NCBI GenBank assembly: GCA_964634645.1
Contig: CAZWKI010000040.1
Coordinates: forward strand, 1 to 9,269
Length of the DNA stretch: 9,269 nt
Direction of reading: 5' to 3'
Source of the DNA: CAZWKI01 sp964634645
Lineage (GTDB): Bacteria; Patescibacteriota; Patescibacteriia; UBA1558; S5-K13
Shown here: in pieces, positions 1-7,052 of the stretch
How positions within the stretch are numbered: the first letter of the stretch is position 1
How the letters are laid out: every line of letters starts with the position of its first letter
Translations under genes and position numbers: made by a program
The notes under the pieces: model-generated
What the model was told of the DNA's origin: nothing
What the model saw: the letters and a program-made list of their open reading frames with translations, nothing else
The model's database searches: none

Positions 1-1
1 T

Positions 2-763
2 AGATTGATATCAAGAGATATGTTTAGAAAAAGAATAAAAGAATCTCAAGATATTTACATGCACGAGATGCTCTATCCAATACTGCAGGGATATGATTCT
101 TTTATGCTCGAGTCAGACCTTACTATTGTTGGAACAGATCAGTTGTTTAATGAGATGCTCGGAAGATTTTATCAAGAAAAATTTGGTCAATCTCCTCAGA
201 TTATTATAACCACAAAGGTTACTCCGGGAATTGATGGTAAAGAAAAACAAAGCAAAAGCTTAGGTAATTATATTGGTTTAAATCATAGTCCAAGAGATAA
301 ATTTGGTAGAATAATGAGCATTCCAGATAATCTTATTATTGATTATTTTAAAGTCTATACAGAGGTTCCGCTTGAAGAAATAGTACAAATAGAAAAAGAT
401 TTGTCATCCGACCCCATGAAATTTAAGCTTTTATTAGCCAAGGAAATTGTCCAACGATATCATGGAAAAGATAACGCTGAAGAAGAATTAAAATGGTTTA
501 AAACAACTTTTAGTGAAAGACAAATACCCAATAATATCCCCATTATACATATGAAATCTAATTCGGCTACCGCTTTTGATGTTTTAAGGGCGTGTTTTGG
601 CGCAAAAGAAAAAAGCAATAGTGAAATTAAGAGATTGATTTCGCAGGGCGCTATAAAGATTGATGATAATATTGTAAAAAGTCATGAAGAGACAATTTTT
701 TTAACACCAAATGGTATTAAGCTCAAAGTCGGTAAGAGAACTTGGTTCCAAATTATTTTTTAA
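2..763 (+). CDS. tyrS: Tyrosyl-tRNA synthetase, 3' part (5' end outside the window)
   Basis: This cytoplasmic class I enzyme attaches tyrosine to tRNA-Tyr. The reading frame is open to the window's left edge. The TTG at 5 is an internal Leu codon, because the residues around it (R-L-I-S-R-D-M-F-R-K-R) match the conserved RD-F-KR stretch before the tyrosine site. The tyrosine-binding pattern Y-x3-Q-x2-D is at 74-97, followed by GTDQLFN at 131-151. The second ATP signature reads KQSKS (245-259) and continues into LGNYI, so Gln replaces the usual Met of KMSKS. The last ~65 residues (about 560-760) form an S4-type RNA-binding domain that contacts the tRNA. About 253 residues are visible; the family is usually about 400, so the Rossmann half with HIGH is missing. 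A terminator lies 70 bases downstream. The family call is secure. Confidence 0.95.
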   Translation, partial: RLISRDMFRKRIKESQDIYMHEMLYPILQGYDSFMLESDLTIVGTDQLFNEMLGRFYQEKFGQSPQIIITTKVTPGIDGKEKQSKSLGNYIGLNHSPRDKFGRIMSIPDNLIIDYFKVYTEVPLEEIVQIEKDLSSDPMKFKLLLAKEIVQRYHGKDNAEEELKWFKTTFSERQIPNNIPIIHMKSNSATAFDVLRACFGAKEKSNSEIKRLISQGAIKIDDNIVKSHEETIFLTPNGIKLKVGKRTWFQIIF

Positions 764-833
764 ATCCGTAATATAGATATATCCATTATAATTTTGTATT
801 GTTATTCTAGTGTCGCACATTATTTGGATTCAT

Positions 834-870
834 AAAAAAGCATTTTAAAATAGAATGCCTTTTTGTTTTT
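834..870 (+). terminator. Rho-independent terminator after tyrS
   Basis: GCATT (840-844) pairs with AATGC (854-858), and T-G and T-A pairs extend the stem inward. Outside it, an A-run (834-839) faces a T-run (860-864) across one bulged C. A second T-run follows at 866-870. The A-rich left arm and T-rich right arm mean it could work in both directions, but no minus-strand gene converges here. It separates tyrS from metG. Confidence 0.65.
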
Positions 871-876
871 AATAGA

Positions 877-905
877 TTGATTTTTCCCTCAAAATATGAG
901 ATTAT
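877..905 (+). promoter_or_regulatory. Candidate sigma70-type promoter for the metG operon
   Basis: TTGATT (877-882) is followed, after 17 bases that end in an extended -10 TGA (897-899), by GATTAT (900-905), which matches TATAAT at four of six positions. It lies between the tyrS terminator and the metG start, where a promoter is expected. Other AT-rich hexamers nearby (for example TATTAT at 912-917) compete as -10 boxes, so the exact site is uncertain. Confidence 0.35.
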
Positions 906-932
906 ATAGAATATTATAAGTAAGTATTGTTT

Positions 933-2333
933 ATGAAAGACAAAATTTTAATAACAACAGCAATTGACTATGCAAACGATGTAATCCATATTGGCCACGC
1001 ATATCAAAAGGTTTTGGCAGACGCTTTTGCAAGGTATTATAGAATTCTTGGCAAAAAAGTTTTTTTTGTTACGGGCACAGATGAACATGGAGCAAATATA
1101 GAAAAAGCAGCTAAAACAAATGGAAAAGAAGTGAAAGAATATGTTGATTATGTTTCTTGCGAAGACAAAAAACAAATTGATTCTCTTGGTGTAGAATGCG
1201 ATAGATTTATAAGAACAACAGATTGTGATCACAAAGAATCGGTAAATAAAATATGGCAAACAATTTTTGACGGTGGCGATATATACAAAAAATCTTTTAC
1301 AGGGCTATATTGTTTGAGCTGTGAATCATTTAAAACAGAATCAGAAATTACTGATGAGTTTTGTAATATACACAGAACTTTGAAACTTACAAAACAAAAA
1401 GAAGAAAATTATTTTTTTAAATGGTCAAATTATCAGAAATTTTTAGAAGATTTTTTTCAGAAAAATAAAAATTTTGTTTTGCCTCAGAATAAATATAATG
1501 AAATGTTTAATTTTTTGAAGTCAGGCATAGAAGATATTTCAATTTCTAGACAGAATATAAATTGGGGAATAAAAGTTCCCGGAGACGAAACTCAAGTTAT
1601 TTATGTTTGGTTTGACGCTTTGATAAATTATTATACGGCAGGAATAAAAGAGGGCTTTTGGGACGATGATACTACAATTATTCATTTTTTAGGAAAAGAT
1701 AATTTACGTTGGCACTCACTTCTTTGGCCAGCAATGCTTGAATCAGCGGGATTGAAATTACCAGATATTGTTTACTCACATGATTTTATAAATATTGATG
1801 GTCAAAAAATTAGTAAAACTCTTGGAAATATAATTCGCCCAAGTGAACTCGTAGAAGAGTTTGACGTAAATTCGATTCGTTACTTTTTGTTAAAAAGAGG
1901 ACCGCTTTATGATGATGTTGATATTTCAAAAGAAAAAATAAAAGAAGTAAATAATTCTGACCTGGCAAATGGTTTAGGTAATCTTGTTCAAAGAGTTACA
2001 AAAATTTGTGAAAAAATAGATTATACAAACAAAAATCCTTACCTAAATAGTTTTTCATCAAAAGTTTTAGAGCATTTTGACAATTTTAGATTAGATTTAT
2101 GTTTAGAATATATTCAGGAAAAAATTACAGAAGAAAATCGTTTTATTGAAAGTGAAAAATTGTGGGCCAAAGAAGGAAGTGAATTGCCAAAAGATTTAGA
2201 CAGATGTGTAGAGAATATAAGACAAATTGCATTTGATTTACAGCCATTTATTCCACAGGCATCAAACGAAATAAAAAAAAGATTGGGAGAAAAAATAATT
2301 TTTGGAGAGCCATTATTTAAAAGGATAAAATAA
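933..2333 (+). CDS. metG: Methionyl-tRNA synthetase, compact form
   Basis: This enzyme charges tRNA-Met, including the initiator, with methionine in the cytoplasm. ATG 933 was chosen over the in-frame TTG at 927 because the protein then begins in the usual way, with a short lead into the Rossmann fold. The product is 466 residues. HIGH is at 19-22 and GTDEHG follows further on. A zinc-knuckle insert has C127, C130, C144 and H147 as likely ligands. The second ATP motif is KISKT (292-296) followed by LGN. The helical anticodon-binding domain contains LANGLGNLVQR and W411, equivalent to the Trp that reads the CAU anticodon. It ends after this domain, so the C-terminal tRNA-binding/dimerisation domain found in longer MetRS is absent. 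cysS follows after 52 bases, probably in the same transcript. No Shine-Dalgarno sequence is visible. Confidence 0.96.
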   Translation: MKDKILITTAIDYANDVIHIGHAYQKVLADAFARYYRILGKKVFFVTGTDEHGANIEKAAKTNGKEVKEYVDYVSCEDKKQIDSLGVECDRFIRTTDCDHKESVNKIWQTIFDGGDIYKKSFTGLYCLSCESFKTESEITDEFCNIHRTLKLTKQKEENYFFKWSNYQKFLEDFFQKNKNFVLPQNKYNEMFNFLKSGIEDISISRQNINWGIKVPGDETQVIYVWFDALINYYTAGIKEGFWDDDTTIIHFLGKDNLRWHSLLWPAMLESAGLKLPDIVYSHDFINIDGQKISKTLGNIIRPSELVEEFDVNSIRYFLLKRGPLYDDVDISKEKIKEVNNSDLANGLGNLVQRVTKICEKIDYTNKNPYLNSFSSKVLEHFDNFRLDLCLEYIQEKITEENRFIESEKLWAKEGSELPKDLDRCVENIRQIAFDLQPFIPQASNEIKKRLGEKIIFGEPLFKRIK

Positions 2334-2385
2334 AATACAACGATAAAAAATATATTATGATGGTTTAATTAATTAAATTTGAATT

Positions 2386-3822
2386 ATGGAAAAACTATTT
2401 TTATACAACACTCTTACAAGAAGCAAAGACAAGGAGTTTCAATCAATTAAACCTTTTTTTGTTGGAATGTATACATGTGGTCCAACTGTTTATAATTATG
2501 CTCATATTGGAAACTTGAGAACCTATATTTTTGAAGATACGCTTAAAAGAGTATTGCTTTATAATGGATATAAAGTGAAACATGTAATGAATATAACGGA
2601 TGTAGGTCATTTAACTGGAGATCGTGATATGGGTGAAGATAAACTAGAAAAATATGCAAAATTAGAAAATAAATCTGCATGGGACATAGCAAATTTTTAT
2701 ACAGAAGAATTCAAAAAAAATATAAAAGATTTGAATATTATAGAACCAAATATTTGGTGCAAAGCAACAGATAACATAAAAGCTCAAATAAAATTAATAA
2801 AAAAATTGGGGAAAAAGGGTTATACATATAAGACAAGTGATGGTATTTATTTCGATACATCCAAATTTAAAGATTATACGAAATTATCACATCAAAAATT
2901 AGAAAATTTACAAGAAGGTGCAAGAATTGAAAAAAACGAGGAGAAAAAGAACCCCACAGATTTCGCTTTATGGAAATTTTCACCAAGTGATCAAAAAAGA
3001 CAAATGGAATGGAAATCTCCCTGGGGAATTGGGTTTCCGGGTTGGCACATAGAATGTTCTGCAATGAGCATGAAGTATCTTAAAAAATCTCTTGATATCC
3101 ATTGTGGAGGAATAGATGCTATAAATATTCATCATACGAATGAAATTGCTCAAAGTGAGGCTGCAACAGAAAAACATTTTTTTAATTATTGGATACATGG
3201 AGAATTTTTAAATATTGCAAATGGTGATAAAATGGCAAAAAGTGGAGAAAATTTTTTGAGGCTACAATCGCTTATAGATAAAAATATAAATCCATTAGCA
3301 TTTAGATTGATGTGTTTGGGAACTCATTACAGAAAGCCACTTATTTACAGTGAGACAGCCATTCAAAATTTTAATACTGTTTTAAACAATATATTAAATG
3401 GATATAAGTCTATTTTAGAAAAAGTGAGCCATAAGAAATCTACAGAAAAAATAGAGAAAAATCAAACTTTGAAAGCTTTTGAGAGGGCAATTAATGATGA
3501 TATGAATATGGCTGTGGCTTTTAGTTATTACTATGATTTAATAGTTTCTGGAAATAATTATTCTCCGGAGTTAAGAAAAGAATTGATTTTAAAGATGGAT
3601 AAAGTTATTGGATTGGGATTAAGCAATATAAAAATAGAAAAGATAGAAATTCCTCAAAATATTATACAATTAGCAGAAAAGAGAAAAATTGCTCGTGAGC
3701 AAAAAAAATGGGATGAGTCAGATAGATTAAGAAATGAAATAAATAAATTCGGATACGATATAGAAGATACAAAGGATAAATATACTATAAAAAATAAATT
3801 AGATAATTTTAAAATAAATTAA
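2386..3822 (+). CDS. cysS: Cysteinyl-tRNA synthetase
   Basis: This cytoplasmic class I synthetase joins cysteine to tRNA-Cys. The 478-residue product is full length for the family. CGPTVYN begins at C31 and runs into HIGN (40-43). The catalytic zinc that recognises the cysteine thiol should be held by C31, C224 (in WHIECS), H249 and E253 (in HHTNE), all present. The KMSKS loop reads KMAKS (282-286). The C-terminal helical domain ends with the usual Arg/Trp/Asp-rich helix (W-D-E-S-D-R-L-R) and G-Y-D-I-E-D-T, which take part in tRNA binding. It sits between metG (52 bases upstream) and a lipoprotein gene (16 bases downstream), which suggests co-transcription. The upstream 20 bases are only A and T apart from one G, with no Shine-Dalgarno sequence. 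Confidence 0.97.
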   Translation: MEKLFLYNTLTRSKDKEFQSIKPFFVGMYTCGPTVYNYAHIGNLRTYIFEDTLKRVLLYNGYKVKHVMNITDVGHLTGDRDMGEDKLEKYAKLENKSAWDIANFYTEEFKKNIKDLNIIEPNIWCKATDNIKAQIKLIKKLGKKGYTYKTSDGIYFDTSKFKDYTKLSHQKLENLQEGARIEKNEEKKNPTDFALWKFSPSDQKRQMEWKSPWGIGFPGWHIECSAMSMKYLKKSLDIHCGGIDAINIHHTNEIAQSEAATEKHFFNYWIHGEFLNIANGDKMAKSGENFLRLQSLIDKNINPLAFRLMCLGTHYRKPLIYSETAIQNFNTVLNNILNGYKSILEKVSHKKSTEKIEKNQTLKAFERAINDDMNMAVAFSYYYDLIVSGNNYSPELRKELILKMDKVIGLGLSNIKIEKIEIPQNIIQLAEKRKIAREQKKWDESDRLRNEINKFGYDIEDTKDKYTIKNKLDNFKIN

Positions 3823-3838
3823 CAATTAAATAAAAAAT

Positions 3839-4348
3839 ATGAAAAAAGCGTTTCTACTTATATTAATTTTTGTTTTTACCTTCGCTTTATCTGGCTGTGG
3901 AAAAAAACAAATAATTAATCAAAATATTGAAAATGATGAAGTTAGTGCTGAGTGTCAAGAATTATGTGAAAATACCTCAAATACCTGTCCATCACTTATA
4001 ACAAAAAATCAATGTGAATATTCATGTGATGAGTGGAGCGGTGAAGCAAAAGATAAAATAAAAAATGCAGGTAATTGCGAGGAACTATCTTCAATAGAAG
4101 AAATTGTTACAGCCTTGGTTCCTGAAATAAATACCCCAGAACCAATAAATCCAAGCAATGATTGCGAAGCTGCTTGTGGAAGTTATGTTGGTAAATGTTT
4201 GACGCTTGTGCCAAATGCTACTGAAGCACTTTATAAAGAAGGCATGGATTCTTGTCAAGAAGATTGTGCTAAATGGAATGCACAAAAAGTAGATTGCATG
4301 ATAAATGCTTTTGATTGCGAGGCAATGACTAATATTTGTGGATTATAA
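3839..4348 (+). CDS. Cysteine-rich lipoprotein with a duplicated twin C-x3-C module
   Basis: I do not recognise a named family. A lysine-start signal peptide ends in the lipobox LSGC with C20 as the lipidated residue, so the 169-residue protein should be anchored on the outer face of the membrane. The mature part contains two homologous modules. Module 1 is C39-x3-C43-x6-C50-x8-C59-x3-C63-x2-W66 then C80. Module 2 is C109-x3-C113-x6-C120-x18-C139-x3-C143-x2-W146 then C160. The spacing from the fifth to the sixth cysteine is identical (x16), and NA-x2-CE surrounds the sixth in both. Module 2 adds C153 and C167, probably an extra pair. A Pro/Asn linker (about 98-107) joins the modules. The 14 mature cysteines are an even number, which fits disulfides. 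Function is unknown; a binding or structural surface protein is the simplest guess. Confidence 0.85.
   Translation: MKKAFLLILIFVFTFALSGCGKKQIINQNIENDEVSAECQELCENTSNTCPSLITKNQCEYSCDEWSGEAKDKIKNAGNCEELSSIEEIVTALVPEINTPEPINPSNDCEAACGSYVGKCLTLVPNATEALYKEGMDSCQEDCAKWNAQKVDCMINAFDCEAMTNICGL
3953..4318 (+). repeat. Two-copy protein-level cysteine module
   Basis: Copy 1 spans 3953-4078 and copy 2 spans 4163-4318, measured from the first to the sixth shared cysteine codon. They share C-x3-C-x6-C, then C-x3-C-x2-W, then x13 to the last Cys, with NA-x2-CE around it. Copy 2 has ten more residues between the third and fourth cysteines. Little similarity remains at the DNA level, so the duplication is old. 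Confidence 0.7.
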
Positions 4349-4352
4349 ATAT

Positions 4353-5291
4353 ATGAATAAAAATACATTACTTATTGGTGGGGCTATAATTGTTATGGGT
4401 GGCGCAATTGCAACTGGAGCTTTTTTAAACAATTCTGGCTTTGATAGTTCTAAACAAAATTCTAGCGATTTAAAACTTGATGAAAACCAGAGAGAAGGAA
4501 TAGAGGAGTCAATTTTTCAAGATTTTTCTGACGAAGATAAATATTCTTTTTGCCAAGGACGAGAAGAAATTAAAGGTCCATATATTAGCTCTGTGTTTGG
4601 TGAAGAAAAAGGCAATATTGAATATATTTCTGATGATATTAGCGTTTTTGATAAAGAAAAAAATAAATTATTTATTCTGGGACGCAAAATTCAATATAAA
4701 TATTCTGGTGCGGCACAAATGAATGCTCCAGGCGGAGAAGGAACAGTTAATATAGAAGAAAGTGGTATGACAGTTGAATACTATGATATGTTTAGTGCGC
4801 CAGTTAGAATAGATTACAATGCAAAAATAATAAATCCAGCTCCAGAAAGGAAGAATAGCGATTGGGTGGTGATAGAAAGAAAAGGAGTTGGAACTGTAAT
4901 GGGATTTACTCAAGAAAGCGTTGACACGACAATGGGTGATGCAAAAACTTTTTGTCCGTCATTTGCTTTAAATAATGCTTTTATAAGTCCAGATTATTTT
5001 TCATTTGAAAAATCTTGTTCGGACCTTTCTTCTGGATTAGGATTTAGCTTTTCAGGAAATTTTAAATTTGAGTGTGGTGGTGTTGACAATGAAAAAGGCA
5101 TAGAAATTGTCAAAGAATACAAACTTCTCGAAGAAGCAAGAAATACACTTAATTCATCATCTGATGCCGATGACGATGAGACAGATGAATTTGGAGATAT
5201 TATAAAAGAAGAACAGTCAGACGATAAAGATATAAAGAAAAAATTAGAAGAATTACAAGAAGATATAAAAGCAGATTTTGGTTCCCAATAA
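4353..5291 (+). CDS. Exported membrane-anchored protein of unknown function
   Basis: No family is recognised. I chose ATG 4353 rather than the in-frame GTG at 4338: the GTG overlaps the previous gene, whereas from the ATG the protein starts directly before its hydrophobic segment, four bases after the upstream stop. The product is 312 residues. One Gly/Ala/Ile-rich transmembrane helix spans about 5-25 with no lipobox, so it is an uncleaved N-terminal anchor with the rest outside. The middle (about 60-250) is rich in short alternating polar/hydrophobic stretches suggestive of beta structure, with four cysteines (C67, C201, C222, C241) that could form two disulfides. The tail is acidic: a Ser/Asp/Glu-rich linker (about 268-291) and a short charged helix, possibly coiled coil (about 292-307). 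Tight spacing suggests co-expression with the preceding lipoprotein. Confidence 0.85.
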   Translation: MNKNTLLIGGAIIVMGGAIATGAFLNNSGFDSSKQNSSDLKLDENQREGIEESIFQDFSDEDKYSFCQGREEIKGPYISSVFGEEKGNIEYISDDISVFDKEKNKLFILGRKIQYKYSGAAQMNAPGGEGTVNIEESGMTVEYYDMFSAPVRIDYNAKIINPAPERKNSDWVVIERKGVGTVMGFTQESVDTTMGDAKTFCPSFALNNAFISPDYFSFEKSCSDLSSGLGFSFSGNFKFECGGVDNEKGIEIVKEYKLLEEARNTLNSSSDADDDETDEFGDIIKEEQSDDKDIKKKLEELQEDIKADFGSQ

Positions 5292-5320
5292 AGTTAGAAT
5301 AAGAAATTTTTATTTATAAT

Positions 5321-5767
5321 ATGAAAAAAATTATTTTTAAGAATATAATACCATTAATAGCTGTGCCAATATTTGGTTTTGTTCTATTAAATATCACTTT
5401 TTTGTTTTATGCTATTTTTCAAGGCTCTCTGAGAAGACTTATAATGATTTTTATAGATTTTAGTCAAGAGACGAATTTATTTTGGATTCCCGCAGCAATG
5501 CGTTTATTATTTGTAATAGTCATTTTAATAATTTCTTTTTTTGTTTTACGTACGAAAATGAAACCAATTCTTAAAGCGATTTTTTTGACAGCACCAACAG
5601 CAACTATTCTTGTAATAATTGGAATATTTTTTTATCAACAGCCAGTAATCGTTTATATATTAGGTTTTTTGTTTGTCTTTAGTGTTTTATATTATTTTTA
5701 TAAAACAAAACAACCCCGGCTTTATTATTATAGCGTTATTTTGGTGTCTTTGTTTTTGGCAATATAA
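5321..5767 (+). CDS. Small polytopic membrane protein of unknown function
   Basis: No family is recognised. The 148-residue product is almost entirely hydrophobic, with about five likely transmembrane helices (approximately 9-34, 56-77, 84-104, 108-127 and 135-148). Short basic loops lie at 38-39 (RR), 77-85 (R-T-K-M-K and following) and 128-133, which places those loops in the cytoplasm if the positive-inside rule holds. There are no cysteines or obvious catalytic motifs. It starts 29 bases after the 312-aa gene and is followed by a terminator, so it is probably the last gene of the metG-led operon. A TATAAT string just before the ATG (5315-5320) is too close to be its own promoter. It is most likely real, because the reading frame is long and shows a coherent membrane topology. 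Confidence 0.75.
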   Translation: MKKIIFKNIIPLIAVPIFGFVLLNITFLFYAIFQGSLRRLIMIFIDFSQETNLFWIPAAMRLLFVIVILIISFFVLRTKMKPILKAIFLTAPTATILVIIGIFFYQQPVIVYILGFLFVFSVLYYFYKTKQPRLYYYSVILVSLFLAI

Positions 5768-5808
5768 GCCCCCTAGCGCTTATCGTACTTAATAAAGAGT
5801 TATTCTCG

Positions 5809-5849
5809 CCACAAATTATATACTCCACATTTTTTATTTGTGGTTTTTT
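5809..5849 (+). terminator. Rho-independent terminator at the end of the metG-led operon
   Basis: The right arm TTTGTGG (5837-5843) is followed directly by six Ts (5844-5849). Two left arms can pair with it: CCACAAA at 5809-5815 (7 bp, 21-base loop) or CCACA at 5825-5829 (5 bp, 9-base loop). Either gives a GC-containing stem before a T-run. It lies 40-80 bases past the stop of the 148-aa gene and just before the next promoter. Confidence 0.65.
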
Positions 5850-5885
5850 ATTTTACTTTTTAAACAAATTGTGGGAAAATATTAG

Positions 5886-5891
5886 TATAAT
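5886..5891 (+). promoter_or_regulatory. -10 box for the cysteine-repeat lipoprotein unit
   Basis: A perfect TATAAT sits 16-21 bases before the ATG at 5907. Transcription would start around 5898, leaving a leader of only about ten bases. No good -35 is seen: the hexamer at a 17-base spacing is AACAAA (5863-5868). The position between a terminator and a gene start supports it. Confidence 0.5.
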
Positions 5892-5906
5892 GTTAATAAT
5901 AAATAT

Positions 5907-7040
5907 ATGAAAAAATTTTATTTAATTTGTGTATTGTTGATTTGTGTTATTTTATTAAGCGGTTGTGGGATTTTTGATTTTATGGATGCTGAAATGAACA
6001 AAGCAATTTCTAAGAAAAATCCAAAAATTTGTCGTAAAATGGAAGAAGAAGGAAGAAGAGAAAGATGTTTAGCCGCTGTTGCAGAAGCAAAAAAAGATGA
6101 AAAATTATGTGATGAAATTAAAAATCAAAATACAAAAGATAATTGTTTTTCAGGCGTTGCTGTTGCAAGCGAGAACAAAGATTTGTGTAATAAAATAACC
6201 ATAGAAGGTCGCAAAGATAATTGTTTTTCAGGGCTTGCACAAGCAAAAAAAGATGAATCAATTTGTTCCGAAATAGTTAATAAAAATACAGCAGGGGATT
6301 GTTATTCAAAAATAGCCCAAGAGAAAGAGGATATTGGTATTTGTGCTAAAATTACAGAAGGGTATTATCAAAATGATTGTTATAATAATATTGCATTGAA
6401 GAAAAATGATCCAGGTTTATGTGATAGTATTTCTAATCCAAGCACTAAAGTAAGTTGTATAACTGCTTTAGCAAAAGCTCAGAAAAATGAAACATTATGT
6501 GATAGAATAACAGAGCAGAAATCAAAAGATATATGTTTAACCGACGTGGCTTCAATTATTGGTGGAAATTTGATTTGTGCAAAAATTCAAGATGAAAAAC
6601 AACAACAGCATTGTTATTACTTGGTTGGTATAAACAGTAGTGACGTAGATAGCTGTAGTAAACTTACAAATGATGGTCAAAAAGACGCATGTTATCAAAA
6701 AATAGCAATTGAAAAAAAAGATACTATGCTTTGTCAATCTATCAAATCAGTAGAAAGTCAAAATTATTGCTTTACTTCAATTGCAACAAACAACAAAGAC
6801 GCAAGTCCATGTGTTTATATAAAAGACACAGAAGACAATTATAATTGTCTTTATAGGGTAGCAAATGTTTCAAGAGATGCTTCAATTTGTGAAAAATTAG
6901 AAAAAACAGGCACAAGAGATAAATGTATTCATAATGTAGCGGTTTCTTCTAAAGATACAATGGTGTGTTATAATTTGAAGGACGCTGGAGAAAAAGAGGC
7001 TTGCGAGGATTACACCAAGCAGACACAACTTCAACCATAA
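5907..7040 (+). CDS. Lipoprotein built of thirteen 26-residue two-cysteine repeats
   Basis: I know of no named family for this 377-residue protein. The signal peptide ends in LSGC with C20 as the lipid-anchored residue, so the protein should sit on the outer face of the membrane. After a short linker, the rest is thirteen tandem repeats with the exact pattern C-x11-C-x13: first cysteines at 42, 68, 94 and so on to 354; second cysteines at 54, 80 and so on to 366. No insertion or deletion occurs. The consensus is about [IL]-C-x-K-[IL], then KD-x-C-[YF]-x2-[IV]-A, then KD before the next unit; Asp at the N-side of each helix looks like capping. I infer two short helices per unit, stacked into a solenoid and stapled by up to 13 disulfides, useful for binding or as a rigid surface spacer. 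The TspO-like gene starts 12 bases downstream. Confidence 0.9.
   Translation: MKKFYLICVLLICVILLSGCGIFDFMDAEMNKAISKKNPKICRKMEEEGRRERCLAAVAEAKKDEKLCDEIKNQNTKDNCFSGVAVASENKDLCNKITIEGRKDNCFSGLAQAKKDESICSEIVNKNTAGDCYSKIAQEKEDIGICAKITEGYYQNDCYNNIALKKNDPGLCDSISNPSTKVSCITALAKAQKNETLCDRITEQKSKDICLTDVASIIGGNLICAKIQDEKQQQHCYYLVGINSSDVDSCSKLTNDGQKDACYQKIAIEKKDTMLCQSIKSVESQNYCFTSIATNNKDASPCVYIKDTEDNYNCLYRVANVSRDASICEKLEKTGTRDKCIHNVAVSSKDTMVCYNLKDAGEKEACEDYTKQTQLQP
6027..7037 (+). repeat. Thirteen tandem 78-bp (26-residue) units
   Basis: The coding period is exactly 78 bases from the Ile-Cys of unit 1 to the C-terminus, with the last unit one residue short. Most units have diverged in DNA, but units 2 and 3 share an identical 20-base block (6135-6154 and 6213-6232) exactly 78 bases apart, a trace of tandem duplication. 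Conserved positions are the two Cys, the small or aliphatic residues after them, and Asp before each helix. Unit 7 (GG in place of KD) and unit 8 (Gly for the helix Ala) are the most deviant. Confidence 0.92.
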
Positions 7041-7052
7041 AATAATAAAAAC

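Noticed and set aside
5..7. TTG at 5 as a start codon for tyrS
   Set aside because: Conserved TyrRS sequence continues across it and the frame is open to the edge, so it is an internal Leu codon of a truncated gene.
787..864. Possible small RNA or metG attenuator: TATAAT at 787-792 followed by the hairpin at 834-864
   Set aside because: There is no -35 match at a sensible spacing, no T-box or other riboswitch motif, and the hairpin is explained as the tyrS terminator.
927..935. TTG at 927 as the metG start, and GTG at 4338 as the start of the 312-aa gene
   Set aside because: In both cases a downstream in-frame ATG (933, 4353) gives the more natural N-terminus, and the GTG would overlap the previous gene.
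5170..5195. Asp-rich stretch in the tail of the 312-aa protein as an EF-hand loop
   Set aside because: The Asp spacing lacks the central Gly and the final Glu at the right distance; it reads as a low-complexity acidic linker.
5315..5320. TATAAT just before the ATG at 5321
   Set aside because: It touches the start codon, so a transcript from it would begin inside the coding region; it is expected by chance in such AT-rich DNA.
5764..5783. Hairpin ATAAGC/GCTTAT over the stop codon of the 148-aa gene
   Set aside because: It is only 6 bp, no T-run follows, and a better terminator lies 40 bases downstream.
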